Source of the DNA: Platanthera guangdongensis | Taxonomy: Eukaryota > Streptophyta > Magnoliopsida > Asparagales > Orchidaceae | Direction of reading: 5' to 3' | NCBI GenBank assembly: GCA_039583875.1 | Contig: CM077164.1 | Span: forward strand, 67,549,628 to 67,613,627 | DNA: 64,000 bases | Shown: one piece after another, positions 31,117 to 42,324 of the stretch | Layout: each line of letters starts with the position of its first letter | Position numbering within the stretch: the first letter of the stretch is position 1 | Translations under genes and position numbers: made by a program | The notes under the pieces: model-generated | The model's input: the letters and a program-made list of their open reading frames with translations, nothing else | Told to the model about the DNA's origin: nothing | The model's database searches: none

Positions 31117-33423
31117 CGCCCCGAAACTCAAAGGAGCAAAGGGGAATAATTTGGGCCAGTTTGAGTTCTGGCTGCAGACACACGGCCTGGGACACGGGCG
31201 TGTCCCAGGGCGTGTCAAGCCTGTGTCGACACTAAGGCGTGAAGTCGACACTCTGGTCTCGACATTGTGTCGAGACTGGGCACACGGCCTGCGACACGGG
31301 CGTGTCGCAGGGCGTGTCGACCCGTGTCGACACTTAGCCGTGAAGTCGACACAGTGCTTCGACGTTGTGTCGAGACACGGCACACGGCCTGCGACACGGG
31401 CGTGTCGCAGGGCGTGTCAACCCGTGTCGACACTCGTCCCGCGAAGTCGACACTTTGGTGTCGACAGTGTGTCGGGACATGGCACACGGCCTGCGACACG
31501 GGCGTGTCGCAGGGCGTGTCGACCCGTGTCGACACTTAACCGTGAAGTGCCGAGACCTTGTACACGGCCTGGAGCCCAGGCGTGTCAAGGTGACACGGGC
31601 AAGGACACGGGCGTGTCCGAACCCGTGTCAGCGCTCGGGTTGGAAACGGGAGAAATTGATGGGGTACACGGCCAGATACACGGCCGTGTCAGTTGGAACA
31701 CGGGCGTGTCAGATCGAACACGGGCGTGTTCGATGCCCGTGTGAGGTTCCAGGTGATTCGATTTTGACGGCGAATGAGGCACACGGCCCTGGACACGGGC
31801 GTGTGCCAGGCCGTGTTCGGTCCAGATTGGGCATTTCAGCCCCGAATCAAAGCCGTTCGTTTCCTTGATTGAAGATCCAATGGCTGGGGTTGTTCCTGGG
31901 AGGATATACCCGGGAGTTGACTTGAAATCCATCATTTTTCTTCACTTGATCATCTCTCCAAACCCTTGGAGAAAGAGGAAAGCCATTGGAGGAAGAAGAG
32001 CTAGATCCGCCATTGGAGGAGCTTCGTAGCTCCGAATCGCAAGCCGACTCGGATCCACGGAGGCAACGCAAGTGCGGTGATTTCTATCCGATTACTTTTC
32101 GATGGCGCCAAAGAGGACCGCAAGGGTAACGATCCTCATCTTGAGCACTAAAAGCTCTCTTTCTTAGCATCTTTCTTAGCATAGGAAGCCCGCTCTCGCG
32201 AGTTTGCGAAGAGTTGGAGGCGTTCCTTCGGGTAGATATGTAAAGTCCCCGTTGTTTAGAGTCCGTATGCGAGAACGGACATAGGCATTTGGTTGAAGCC
32301 TACCCGGACATGTTAGTCCGGATCGGTGATGTTGCATTGCATAAGGCCGGAGAAGACTCCGTGCTATTGGTTGTTTTCGGGTTTTCTACGCGGTAGATTG
32401 CAGCAGGGAGCCTTGGGGACTAACCCAAAGGTGCACCCGGAAAACTGGGCGGATACGAGATCTTGCCAACTTGGAGGCCTGAGAGCCAACTCGAACATAA
32501 CTGAGTTATGTGACTTGCGGTAGAATGGGACTCGGTGAAAGTTTGACCCGCGCAAATGGCTTAAATTGTCGTTGCGAAGTGAGCACGGGTTAGATGGAGC
32601 CGTACCCGCTTTATGTCGTCCGGTTAGAGCGACCTAAGGTTACATGGGACTCGCCGTTGGCATAAATGGGGGTCTTCGGTTGTCAATGGCTTAAATTGAC
32701 GTGACCAATACCATGAAGACAAATTGCTCTTAGGTTTGGCCGTCTTAATGGCGGTGGTGAGTCCGGAATGTTAATGGCTTTAATTGACGTAACATCGACC
32801 GGTTCACCGAGAATGTGCCCTGAGTGCACGGGGCGTGTGGCCTTTCGAGCCACCGTCTGTGATGTTGTGACTATGGTTTTCTATTACTTGCTTATGCTAA
32901 GGAAATGCAGGGAAGGAGCATCGCCGCCCCGAGTTGGGGGCGGGATCGTTATAATTTGGTCAGCATTGCTGACCGTTATCTTGTTTTGCCACCGTGCGGT
33001 GGATTGTTGTTGCTTGCAGGTGCAGCTGGACCAGCGGTCAATAGCGGGCTAAAGCCCTTTTTGCGAAGCTGGCCCTCGAAGGCCCAAGTAGAAGTGTTTA
33101 CTGCTTTATTCATGTGTGACCGGCCTGCGTGCCGTGGTTTGTAAAACATGTAATTTTCAAGTGAAACACTTTGTAAGGCCTTAAGGCTGATTTTGGGTAT
33201 TTTGTATACATTCCTAATTATTGTATTAGTGGACATTCATGCTCCTATGCTGGGTTCTTGTTTACAACTTATATAAACTGTTTCCGCTAGAATGCTCTGT
33301 GTAGGACGTTGAGATTGGTTGGATGGTTTCCATAAGTAACCACTCGGTCTGTCTGTGGTATATGGCGTCGGGCCCCGGCCGGACCTACTGCTATATGCTA
33401 TGCGACGGATATGGGGTGTTACA
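31112..33423 (+). repeat. 3' LTR of chromovirus B
   Basis: 2312 bp, same sequence as 24258-26574 apart from scattered substitutions and one-base indels. The four-unit 101-bp repeat occupies about 31179-31580. Confidence 0.95.
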
Positions 33424-34211
33424 TCTTGTGCCACAACAGCAGTTTTTCTCTTCTTCTTAGGAGGAATCTCCTTCTCAGTAACTGGCTTCTCTGGGGTTGC
33501 CACTTCCTTGGACAACACCCTGTCCCATCTGGAAAATATCCTTTGGTCCATCTTCCTCATGTGGTTGATCTTGCTTCCAGTAGCATTGCTCATTACCTCT
33601 GGTATTGTACCAGCTAGGTAGAGACTTATAATTCTGCCCAGATTGGGCTTCTTCAGACTCTCCTTGACTTTCTCATACACCACTTGAGACCAGTCTGTTC
33701 TTAGAGTAAAGATTATTCTTGTCATAATTTCAAACATAGAGGCAGACACCCTGTCATGCCCTCCTGGCTTACTGAGAATAACCTTGCCCACAATTTCAGA
33801 CATGAATTTTCCTTGACTGTTCATGCCTTTCCTGTTAAAAACAGATCCTATCTTCATCTTAGGATCAAGACCACGCCAGGTAAGAGCTTCCCTGGACTTT
33901 GAAGCAGTTACTTCCTCTTCATCTTGAGTTTTAGGGAGCTGGAGTACCTTTCTCAGATTCTTTGGTGAAACCTTGACCTTTGTCCCATGAACTCTGGATT
34001 TGATTCTGTATCCAAATTCATCTACAGCAGCTCCATTAAGGAATTCAAGAACTTCCTTCTTCCAAATCTTTGTTGGTTCTGAAACCAAGTATTCTAGTCC
34101 AGAATTGGCGACTAGGGTTACCACCGACTGGATTTCTTGATCTGCGTCGTCGAATGCGCCGCGCACCAGCTCATAGCCCTCGTTCACGTTCTCCTCAAGC
34201 TTAGGAGCCAT
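33424..34211 (-). pseudogene. Sirevirus B ORF3, N-terminal third (plant transposon protein-like)
   Basis: The ATG at 34211 opens MAPKLEENVNEGYELVRGAF; 262 codons stay open to the chromovirus insertion. The block KKEVLEFLNGAAVDEFGYRI, then SRVHGTKVKVSPKNLRKVLQ and RTDWSQVVYEKVKES has the layout of the putative plant transposon protein domain that also appears in Athila ORFs (weak, by eye). A Lys/Arg patch (PPKKKRKTAVV), like a nuclear localisation signal, ends this part. It lies 517 bases after the pol stop, in its own transcription-unit-like context (TATA at 34310-34317 and a palindrome array). Together with 22242-24257 the full ORF was about 930 codons. Confidence 0.75.
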
Positions 34212-34727
34212 TAGGGTTTGGATAATTTGTCTTTAGAAAAGAGAAGTGTCGACACAATAGTTTTGGTCTCGAAACTTTGAAAGCGTGTCGACAAACAAAG
34301 ACAGACCCCTATTTATACCTTTCTGATTTTGAAGATGAACAGGCGGGACAGCTAACTCAACATGTGTCGACACTGTCAATAAGTGTCGACACTGACTTAT
34401 AATGTCTCGACACATATGTGTCGACACAAGTTTAGTCAACAGATATTATGTGTCGACACTTGGTTATGTGTCGACACAACATATCTCGACACATAGTCGA
34501 GACTTCACTTAGAAAAATTCTGAGTAAAACTTAAGTGTCGACACCACATTGGATGTGTCGACACCTACTTGACATGTGTCGACACTAACATTTTGAAGTG
34601 TCGACACCAACATCCTAGATGTGCCGACACCTTTTGCCTGAAGTGTCGACACAACTATTCTGTGTCGACATAGACTTGTCTATGTGTCGACACCTTTTTT
34701 ACTTAGCCAATTTTCTATTCTGTAAAC
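34212..34727 (-). promoter_or_regulatory. pol-ORF3 spacer: palindrome array plus TATA (candidate internal promoter)
   Basis: Between the pol stop (34728) and the ORF3 ATG (34211). In element orientation it has about a dozen GTGTCGACAC or near copies from 34695 down to 34360, then GGTATAAATAGGGG (TATAAATA at 34317-34310), then one or two more palindromes and the ATG about 100 bases after the TATA. The LTR U3 has the same order: array, TATAAATA, transcript. Promoter function is inferred from this likeness. Confidence 0.65.
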
Positions 34728-36182
34728 TTAGTCTAAGTTTATCATTCCTAGTTCAATTTTGAATCTATTGAACTTAGCTTCTTCTAGGGGCTTAGTATAC
34801 ATATCAGCTAGTTGTTCATCTGTTTTAACATATTCAAGTACAATATCATTTCTTTCTACATGCTCCCTAAGAAAGTGATATTTAATTTCAATATGTTTTG
34901 TTCTACTATGAGATACAGGGTTGTTAGCTATTGAAATAGCACTTGTAGAATCACAGAAAAGTGGAGTTCTACTTACCTGAAATCCATAGTCCTCTAACTG
35001 ATGTTGAATCCACAGAAGTTGAGCACAGCAACTTCCTGCAGCCACATATTCTGACTCAGCTGTGGAGATTGCCACACTAGTCTGCTTTTTGCTGCTCCAT
35101 GAAATTAGTCTCCCACCTAGGAATTGACAGGTTCCAGTAGTGCTTTTTCTATCCTCTTTGCATCCTGCAAAGTCTGCATCTGAATAACCTGTTAGATCAA
35201 AGTCTCCATTCCTAGGGTACCAGAGGCCTAGATAGGGAGTGCGCTTTAGATATCTCAAAATTCTCTTGACTGCAGTCAAGTGAGACTCTTTAGGGCAGGC
35301 TTGATACCTTGCACAAACACATGTAGCATACATGATGTCTGGTCTACTAGCAGTCAAGTATAATAGGGAGCCAACTATCCCTCTATACAAGGTTTCATCT
35401 ACAGGTTTCCCTGCATCATCCTTGCTAAGAGACATACTTGACCCCATAGGAGTCTTCATGGTACTGGATGAATCCATACCATACTTCCTGATGAGTTCTA
35501 GGGTGAACTTTGACTGACAAATGGACAAACCACTCTCAGTCTGTTTAACTTGGAGACCCAAGAAAAACTTCAGCTCTCCCATACTACTCATCTCAAACTG
35601 ACTTTGCATAAGCTTTGCAAACTTTTTGCAAAGGCTACTTTCAGTAGACCCAAATATAATGTCATCTACATATATTTGGACAAGTATGACTTTGCCTCTA
35701 GATTCCCTAAGGAATAGAGTCTTATCTATTTTCCCGCTTGAAAACTTGTTCTCAATGAGGAAACTAGATAGGGTTTCATACCAAGCTCTAGGAGCTTGTT
35801 TTAACCCATATAATGCTTTCCTAAGTCTATAGACATAATGAGGTAGAGTTGGATCAACAAAACCTGAAGGCTGCTCCACATAGACTTCTTCCTTAAGATT
35901 ACCATTTAAGAATGCTGACTTGACATCCATCTGGTAAACCTTGAATCCTTGATAGGTTGCATAGGCCAAGAACATCCTTATGGCTTCCAGTCTGGCTACT
36001 GGAGCAAAGGTTTGATCAAAATCAATACCTTCTTCTTGCCTATATCCTTTAGCAACCAGTCTAGCTTTATTCTTAATGATGACACCTTGTTCATCCATCT
36101 TATTCCTGTAGATCCACTTAACTCCTATTACATTGTGGTCTTTAGGTTTAGGAACAAGTTCCCAAACCTTGCACCTCTTGAA
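34728..36182 (-). CDS. Sirevirus B reverse transcriptase-RNase H
   Basis: Open from after a TAG at about 36181 to the stop at 34728. [59 protein letters not shown] and the catalytic YVDDIIFGS (codons 143-146 from Met 36098). RNase [47 protein letters not shown] and [16 protein letters not shown]. Normal Sirevirus length and all catalytic motifs present. RT makes cDNA from element RNA in cytoplasmic particles; RNase H removes the template. The upstream TAG stands where copy D has CAG, so it is a point mutation that uncouples RT from Gag-Pol. Confidence 0.93.
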   Translation of the reverse strand, partial: FKRCKVWELVPKPKDHNVIGVKWIYRNKMDEQGVIIKNKARLVAKGYRQEEGIDFDQTFAPVARLEAIRMFLAYATYQGFKVYQMDVKSAFLNGNLKEEVYVEQPSGFVDPTLPHYVYRLRKALYGLKQAPRAWYETLSSFLIENKFSSGKIDKTLFLRESRGKVILVQIYVDDIIFGSTESSLCKKFAKLMQSQFEMSSMGELKFFLGLQVKQTESGLSICQSKFTLELIRKYGMDSSSTMKTPMGSSMSLSKDDAGKPVDETLYRGIVGSLLYLTASRPDIMYATCVCARYQACPKESHLTAVKRILRYLKRTPYLGLWYPRNGDFDLTGYSDADFAGCKEDRKSTTGTCQFLGGRLISWSSKKQTSVAISTAESEYVAAGSCCAQLLWIQHQLEDYGFQVSRTPLFCDSTSAISIANNPVSHSRTKHIEIKYHFLREHVERNDIVLEYVKTDEQLADMYTKPLEEAKFNRFKIELGMINLD

Positions 36183-37901
36183 CTAATTAAGCTCTTCTTG
36201 CATTGCTTCAGTCCATTGTGGATCCATTATTGCTTCTTCAAATCTTTTAGGTTCAACTTGAGACAAAAAGCTGGAATAGATTGCAGCATTCATGTTTCTA
36301 CTCCTGGTTTGTACTCCTTGTCTTGGATCTCCAATAATCAGCTCTACTGGATGATCTCTAAGATGCCTATGGGCTGGAGGCATCCTCACTTCAGGTTGAA
36401 CCACTTCAGCATCTGCATCATGCTGTATTCCTTGAATTTCTTCAGCAATTGGCACATGTAGTTCTCCCCCTGAACAGCAGCTACTCTCCTCTCCTTACTG
36501 TCTTGCAGCAGGCACTTCTTCTATAGTCAGCTTGTCCATTGTCTTTGTCAAACCTGTGGGGCTGCATACATTGCTAGACAACTCATTATTAATAAGTTTA
36601 GTCTCATCAAAAACTACATGCACTGATTCTTCTACAACTTGTGTAGTCAAGTTGTAGACTCTATAAGCCTTACTATTATTGTTGTACCCAACAAAAATTC
36701 CCTCTTGGGACTTGGCAGCAAACTTAGTTAAGTAAGACTTCCCATTGTTAAGTATGAAGCATTTGCAACCAAAGATCCTGAAGTAGGATAGGTTTGGTTT
36801 CCTGCCTTTCACAACTTCATAGGGGATCATGTTTAGCCCTTTAGTGATGGTAGCCCTATTTATAATATGGCATGCAGTGTTAACTGCTTCACCCCAGAAA
36901 TACTCTGGCAGTGATGTATCACTTAGTAGGGTTCTACAAGCTTCTATCAAGGTCCTATTTTTCCTCTCAGCAATGCAATTTTGCTGAGGTGTTCTAGGTG
37001 AAGAGAATTCTTGAAATATCCCAAAGTCTTCACATAGTTTTGTCATGCTTTCAGATTGAAACTCAGTACCATGGTCACTTCTAATTTTGACCACAGTACT
37101 ATTAAGTTCATTCTGAATTTGCTTGACAAAGCTGTAGAAGACACTAGGTGTTTCAGATTTCTGTCTTAAGAAGAACACCCAGGAAAACCTTGAGTAGTCA
37201 TCTACAACTACAAGGGTATAGACCTTCCTACCTAAGCTGTGAACTGGCATTGGACCAAAGAGATCCAAATGCAAGAGGTACAAACACCTCACAGCATCTT
37301 TGTTATCTATGCTTCTAAAGGTGGATTTAGTCTGCTTGCCCTTTTGACAAGCTGAGCAAATGCCATCTTTAACACACTTAACTTGAGGACCATTCCTCAC
37401 TAACTCTTTGCTAAAGAGTTTGCTAATTGTCTTGTAGTTAAGATGGGCCAGCCTCTTGTGCCATTTGACATAATGAGAGACTGTCTCATCAGCTACAAGA
37501 CAAACTGGAGAACCATTGTTCTCAATCATAATGTCTAGGCAGTAGACATTTCTCTTCCTATAACCTGTCAAGATGATCTCTTGATCACTTGACCTCTTGA
37601 TATGACAACCATTTTTAATAAATGAGATGTCATACCCTACATCACTTAACTGACTTATACTTATTAGGTTGTGTTTCAACCCTTTAACATAAGCCACTTG
37701 AGTAATGGTAACTAAGTTTGAAGAAATGTTACCAAACCCTTTGATGATTAATTTTTCAGAACCACCAAAAGTCACTTTAGGACCATTTTTGATTGGAATG
37801 TAGTCCTTCAGTAGTCCCCTAGTTCCAGTCATATGTCTGGAACATCCACTGTCCAAGTACCATGTAGGGGTATGGCCACTTGGACTAACCTGCAAAACAG
37901 A
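36183..37901 (-). pseudogene. Sirevirus B protease-integrase and linker
   Basis: Starts just after the in-frame TAA shared with copy D. Protease active site WYLDSGCSRHMTG. Integrase: zinc domain WHKRLAHLNY...CSACQKGK, core with LDLFGPMP, VVDDYSRFSWV, KIRSDHGTEF and QQNCIAERKNRT (copy D has QQNGIAERKNRT, so Gly is replaced by Cys next to the catalytic Glu). Then the GKR-like region YFRIFGCKCFILN and GIFVGYNNNSKAYRVYN. A stop follows PAARQ near 36492, and another (TAG) at about 36181 after MQEELN. The linker between holds HRHLRDHPVELIIGDPRQGV, the usual copia start of the RT region. Confidence 0.92.
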
Positions 37902-39944
37902 TTAATGGACCTTAGAACCCAAAGCAATTTTGGGTCCTTGGTACTTGTTAGTCTGTAACTTGACAAAGCTACCTACTGGCTTTCCACTAGGTAGCTTGCA
38001 ACTCACCTTGGCATTGGCATTGTACCAACAGTCCATTGCAAAATGGCCAATCTTGCCACAGCACCAGCATTCAAACTTGTTGTACCTTTGCTTAGGTACT
38101 GCCTTGGCTGTCTTGACTACAGCAGGTTTGTTGAATGTTGGGGCTTTGCCCTTGGACTTAGACTTGGACTGCTCAGTCCCTGCAGGTCTAACAAAACCCA
38201 GTCCAGCCTTGCCTTTATGATGAACAAATTCATCAATTAAAGGTAGCACTGATTTAGGCTTTGAAAACCTAGCAACAAGCTCTCTTTCTTTCTGAAGATT
38301 GATCTCCAGTCTCTTAATTTGATCATTCTTATAGGTGATAGTTCCCATCTGAATCACAGTAATGTGTTTCAGCCTGGCTACCTCATTCAGTTTTTGATCA
38401 AATTGTTTCTCAAAATCTGTTGCAACAGCCTTGAGATCTGCAATCTCCTTTGCCTGACTTTTGGCTAGGGTCTTGCTTTTCTTGTAGGCTTGCAACAGTA
38501 CCTTATATTCATCTATAAGCTGATGAATATCTTCCTCAGACTCAGATATATTCTCATCACTTGATGAAGAAGAATCTGATTCTGAACTAGAACAAGAAAC
38601 TGAATTTAAACTTGAACTTTGTACCTGAATGGGTCCTGGCTGCTCCAGGATTTTGGCACTGTCTGTCAAAGCCATTAACCCTTGGCAATGACTGTCTTCT
38701 TGTTCATAAATTTACTCCAAGATCTCCATGAATTCTTCCTCTTCTTCTTCTGCATACAGCCCTATGTAGGCTTCAGCCTCAGACTCAGTTTCTGAAGAAG
38801 ATATATCTGATAGAGTCTTCTCCTTCTTAGCAACAAAAGACTTTTCTTTCTTTACTTTGAAGTGAGTCTTTTTCCTATCACCAGATTCCTTTCTCTTCTC
38901 TGGACAATCTGCAATAACATGGCCATGTCTATTGCAGCAATAGCAAACAATCTTTGAACTAGTTGTCTTGCTTGATTTTGTCCTTTTCTTGTCATTCTTT
39001 GAAGACCTCTTTTTCTGATAAGAGTCTTCCTTTCCTTGTGATGTAGAAGGCCTTGACCTCCACTGTTTCTTTTTCAAAAACTTCTGAAAGTGTCTAGTGA
39101 AAGCAGCAAAGTCTTCATCACTTTCACTGCTCTTAGACTTTGTGCTGTCAGACTCATCAGACTCTGATTCAACTACCTCTGGAGGTGGAGTTGAAGACTT
39201 ATTCCTGTACTTTCTGGGAACTTCTGTCTTGAAAGCAACAGTTCTTTCTTTGTGCTCAGTCCTTGTTGATTTCTCCTCCTCTTTTCTCACTGTTAACTGC
39301 ATTTCATAAGACAATAGCTTGCCAAACAGTGTGGGAGGAGGAATTTCCCCCAACTTAGTCATTTCTCTTATGGCACAGATCTTGGTGTCCCAATCTTTGG
39401 TTAGGGACCTTAAGAACTTGTCATTTAGTTCATAGTTAGTGAACTCTCTTGCATAAAACATGAGTTCATTAACTATCCTGTAAAATTTCTTATAGCACTC
39501 AGTGATGCTATCACCCTTTCCTTGCCTAAAGCTCTCATACTCCTGATTTAGCAAGGACTTCCTATCTTGCCTAACTTCTTCAGAACCTTCCATATATACA
39601 ATGAGAGTATCCCACATCTCTTTTGCTGTCTTACAGTGAATTAAGTTCTGAAAAGTGGCATCATCAATGGCACTCACTATTATGTTCTGTGCCCTCTTGT
39701 CCATGGTGGCTAGGACAATTTCATCCTTAGTCATCTCAGAGAAATCCTTTGGAGTCCTCTGATTTGCATCCAATACTGAAATCTTCATTGGCACATAAGG
39801 CCCTTCCTTAACTGTGATGTAGATTCTAGGGTCAGAGGCTTCCATAAATAGCCTTACCCTCTCTTTCCAGATCCCAAAGATCTCTTTCCTGCATATGGGT
39901 AATTTTATGGAACCCAATTCCTTGTGATTCTCATAAGAACCCAT
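37902..39944 (-). pseudogene. Sirevirus B gag with two zinc knuckles
   Basis: ATG at 39944 (MGSYENHKEL). A capsid-like UBN2 region occupies about residues 15-220, then a Ser/Asp/Lys-rich region. Knuckle 1 is CYCCNRHGHVIADC (residues 334-347). After a premature stop at about 38709 (TAA where copy D has Ser), a second segment runs from 38675: a Ser/Glu-rich region, a coiled-coil-like stretch (LAKSQAKEIADLKAVATDFEK) and knuckle 2 CWCCGKIGHFAMDC. The frame ends KVH, then TAA (37904-37902). That final stop is in the same frame as the protease and is also present in copy D. Gag packages RNA; in Sireviruses it is unusually long, as here. Confidence 0.9.
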
Positions 39945-40042
39945 GTTTCTTAATGTTCTTGAATTTCTTAAATCTGTGAATTGCCTTACACTGAATCTGC
40001 CAAACAGGATCTCCTCAGACTGTTAGTCCTTGTTTTGAGGAA

Positions 40043-40060
40043 CCTCGCTTTGATACCACT
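40043..40060 (-). promoter_or_regulatory. primer-binding site of Sirevirus B
   Basis: Minus-strand AGTGGTATCAAAGCGAGG after the LTR end ATCTTTCA. It is complementary to the initiator-tRNA-Met 3' end over TGGTATCA. Confidence 0.85.
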
Positions 40061-42176
40061 TGAAAGATATGGTACTAAACACCTAGAGGGGGGGGGGGGG
40101 GGTGAATAGGTGACCTAATCCTTTTCTAACTTTATTGGCAGCAATCAGTTATTTCACAGCAAACTAACTAGTTTATCACAGCAAAATACAGCATACACAG
40201 CAACAGTTTTCAGCACAGTACAACACACAGTGATTTATAGTGGTTCCCCAAGATATTGGTACATCCACTTTCCCCCTTCGCCTATCTAGCAGTGTACTAG
40301 ATTCGGCCAAACTCCTACACTGTCTCAGAACCCAAATTGGTTCCTACCTCAGGCCCAAAGCCTTACAACTCAGCTTTATCCCAAAGCCTACACTCAGCCA
40401 ATCAAGGCCTACACTCAGCCAATCCAAGGCCTACACTCAGCCAACAAGGCCTACACTCAGAGATCTCTATCTCCTACACTCAGGCAAACAAGCCCTACCC
40501 TCAGCCTTTATAAATATAGGCTTACAATCACTCAGATCCAATGGATCCTACAAGTTAAAAAGATATTACAAATTATAACTCTACAACTCAGAAAGATAAG
40601 AGGGGAGTTGAGAGATTCTTGATGAGTTCTTGGAAGAACTCAGCTGGATCCAATCTGACTTAGCTTTCTTCAAAGCTTCTTGAGTAGAACTGAATAAGAC
40701 TGAATCCTCTGCAGTTGTTCCTTGACCTCTGCCACTTAAGACCCAGAATTGAATCTGAATCCTTCTTCTCAGCCTAGTTCCAGAGGCTGATTTCTTGGAA
40801 GGAGCCCTCTCTCTCCAACTTCTTAGATCTGCACTTGGACTGCAAGATCTTCTTGTGTTGATAGTCAGTATATCACTTTTCTGATTACTTGAATAATCTG
40901 TACCACTTGTTAATCACTTGATCAACTCTTTCAACAACAGTTTCTGTAAACTGTGGGTGCCTATTTATAGGCCTTCTTCATGGTAACCGGCTGGTCCGGT
41001 TCATAACTGACTTCTGACATCTCTGACAGTTGCTATAGACCGGCTGGATCGGCAGCTGTCATGTCAACCAGTCACTTCTTGAAAATCTCTAACAGTCAGT
41101 AAGTGTCGAGACTTTCTGTCTTTAAGTGTCGACACTTAGAGACCAAGTGTCGACACATGCTTTGTAAGTGTCGACACAAGTCTACAAGGTGTCGACACAT
41201 ATCCTTGTATGTCTCGACACAGATTCTTCTGCATGTGTCGACACAGAAATTGAGTGTCGACACAAGTACTTGTTCTTCTAGCTTTTGCTGAATTCTTCTA
41301 TGTGTCGACACATCTCCTTTGTGTCGACACATCTTCTTGTGTTGAATATGTCAAGTGTCGACACTGCTTCTTGATGTCGACACATATCCTTTTATGTTGA
41401 ATCTTGCTGAGTGTCGACACAGCTCCTTGTGTCGACACACCTTCTTGTTGTTGAGACTTCAGCTGAGTGTCGACACATTGCCTTAGTGTCGACACTTGTA
41501 CTTAGAATAATTTGTTGTTCTTTCTGTTCTTTGCTAAGTGTCGACACAGCTCCTTATGTCGACACTTTCTTCAAGTGTTGAGTCTTTAGCTGTGTGTCGA
41601 CACATTGTTCTGAGTGTCGACACATACTTCAAATGCTGACTCTTCTATTGAGTGTCGACACATTGTGCTGGGTGTCGACACTTACTTCAAGTGCTGACTC
41701 TTCTGCATAGTGTCGACACATTGTGTTGAGTGTCGACACTTGTACTTAGACTCTGCAGACTTTTGCTGAGTGTCGACACAGCTCCAAGTGTCGACACTTT
41801 CTGGTGTAGACACAGCTTCACTGGGTGTCGACACAGCTCCTTGTGTCGACACTTTCTGTCTGCACTTTTCTTCACTGAGTGTCGACACAGCTCCAAGTGT
41901 CGACACTTTCTGTCTGGTGTCGACTCTGCATCCCAGGTGTCGACACAATGACTCCAAGTGTCGACACATCTTGTCTGGGTGTCGACACAAGTCTTCTTAA
42001 GTGTCGACACTTTCCCTCTGGGTGTCGACACATGGACTTAGAAACTTTTTGCTTCAGTCCAGTACTTTCTTAACCTGCACAAGTAACTCAAACATACATC
42101 AAATACATTATGATGTATATCATTGAGTTGGGTGAGGCTTCTTCAAATCAGGTACATTTGACCAATGTACCCAACA
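40061..42176 (-). repeat. 5' LTR of Sirevirus B
   Basis: 2116 bp, almost identical to 19829-21940. Palindrome array 41109-42030, TATA on the minus strand at 40962-40969, and a G run of 15 at about 40088-40102 near its end. As the 5' LTR it would drive the element's transcription toward lower coordinates. Confidence 0.93.
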
Positions 42177-42181
42177 CTTGT

Positions 42182-42319
42182 GCTTCCATTGTTTGTTGGG
42201 ATTTACCTTTGTACCTCTATTCCTTGGTTTCTGCTGGTTCAACGTGCGAACTGGGTAGTTCCGAAGATATTAATTTGGCGTTTGGGCTATCTTGCTGACC
42301 ACGTTGAGAAAATTTAACA
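42182..42319 (+). repeat. 3' LTR of the inner copia element, last segment
   Basis: GCTTCCATTGTTTGTTGGG...AAATTTAACA matches 16501-16638. It completes the LTR begun at 18702. Confidence 0.92.
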
Positions 42320-42324
42320 CACAT

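Larger units (their letters stand above)
24258..33423 (+). mobile_element. chromovirus B (same family as A), full length with broken pol
   Basis: 9166 bp with two nearly identical LTRs (24258-26574, 31112-33423), primer site, gag, remnants of protease and RT, an open integrase, and polypurine tract. It is inserted in ORF3 of Sirevirus B with TSD TCTTG and is the innermost layer of the nest. Confidence 0.95.
19829..42176 (-). mobile_element. Sirevirus-like copia element B (with ORF3), interrupted by chromovirus B
   Basis: LTRs at 40061-42176 (5') and 19829-21940 (3'), 2.1 kb each and nearly identical by eye. In element orientation: primer site, gag with two zinc knuckles, protease-integrase, RT-RNase H, a 516-bp spacer with TATA and palindromes, a long third ORF, and a polypurine tract. 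An extra ORF after pol, two-knuckle Gag and palindrome-rich LTRs are known Sirevirus traits. Length without the inserted chromovirus is about 13.2 kb. TSD CTTGT. Confidence 0.9.
14969..42319 (+). mobile_element. copia element with GCGGACT-rich LTRs (internally deleted), nested
   Basis: LTR 14969-16638, primer site, gag fragment, an LTR-like internal block, the last part of RNase H, polypurine tract, then a second LTR starting at 18702 and ending at 42319. The second LTR is interrupted by a 5S-derived element (19264-19694) and by Sirevirus B (19829-42176). Most of pol is missing, so the element cannot be autonomous. TSD CACAT on both sides. Confidence 0.88.

Noticed and set aside
34211..34728. 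Stop-codon readthrough from pol into ORF3, as described for SIRE1
   Set aside because: The ORFs are separated by about 516 bases of non-coding palindrome sequence with many stops.
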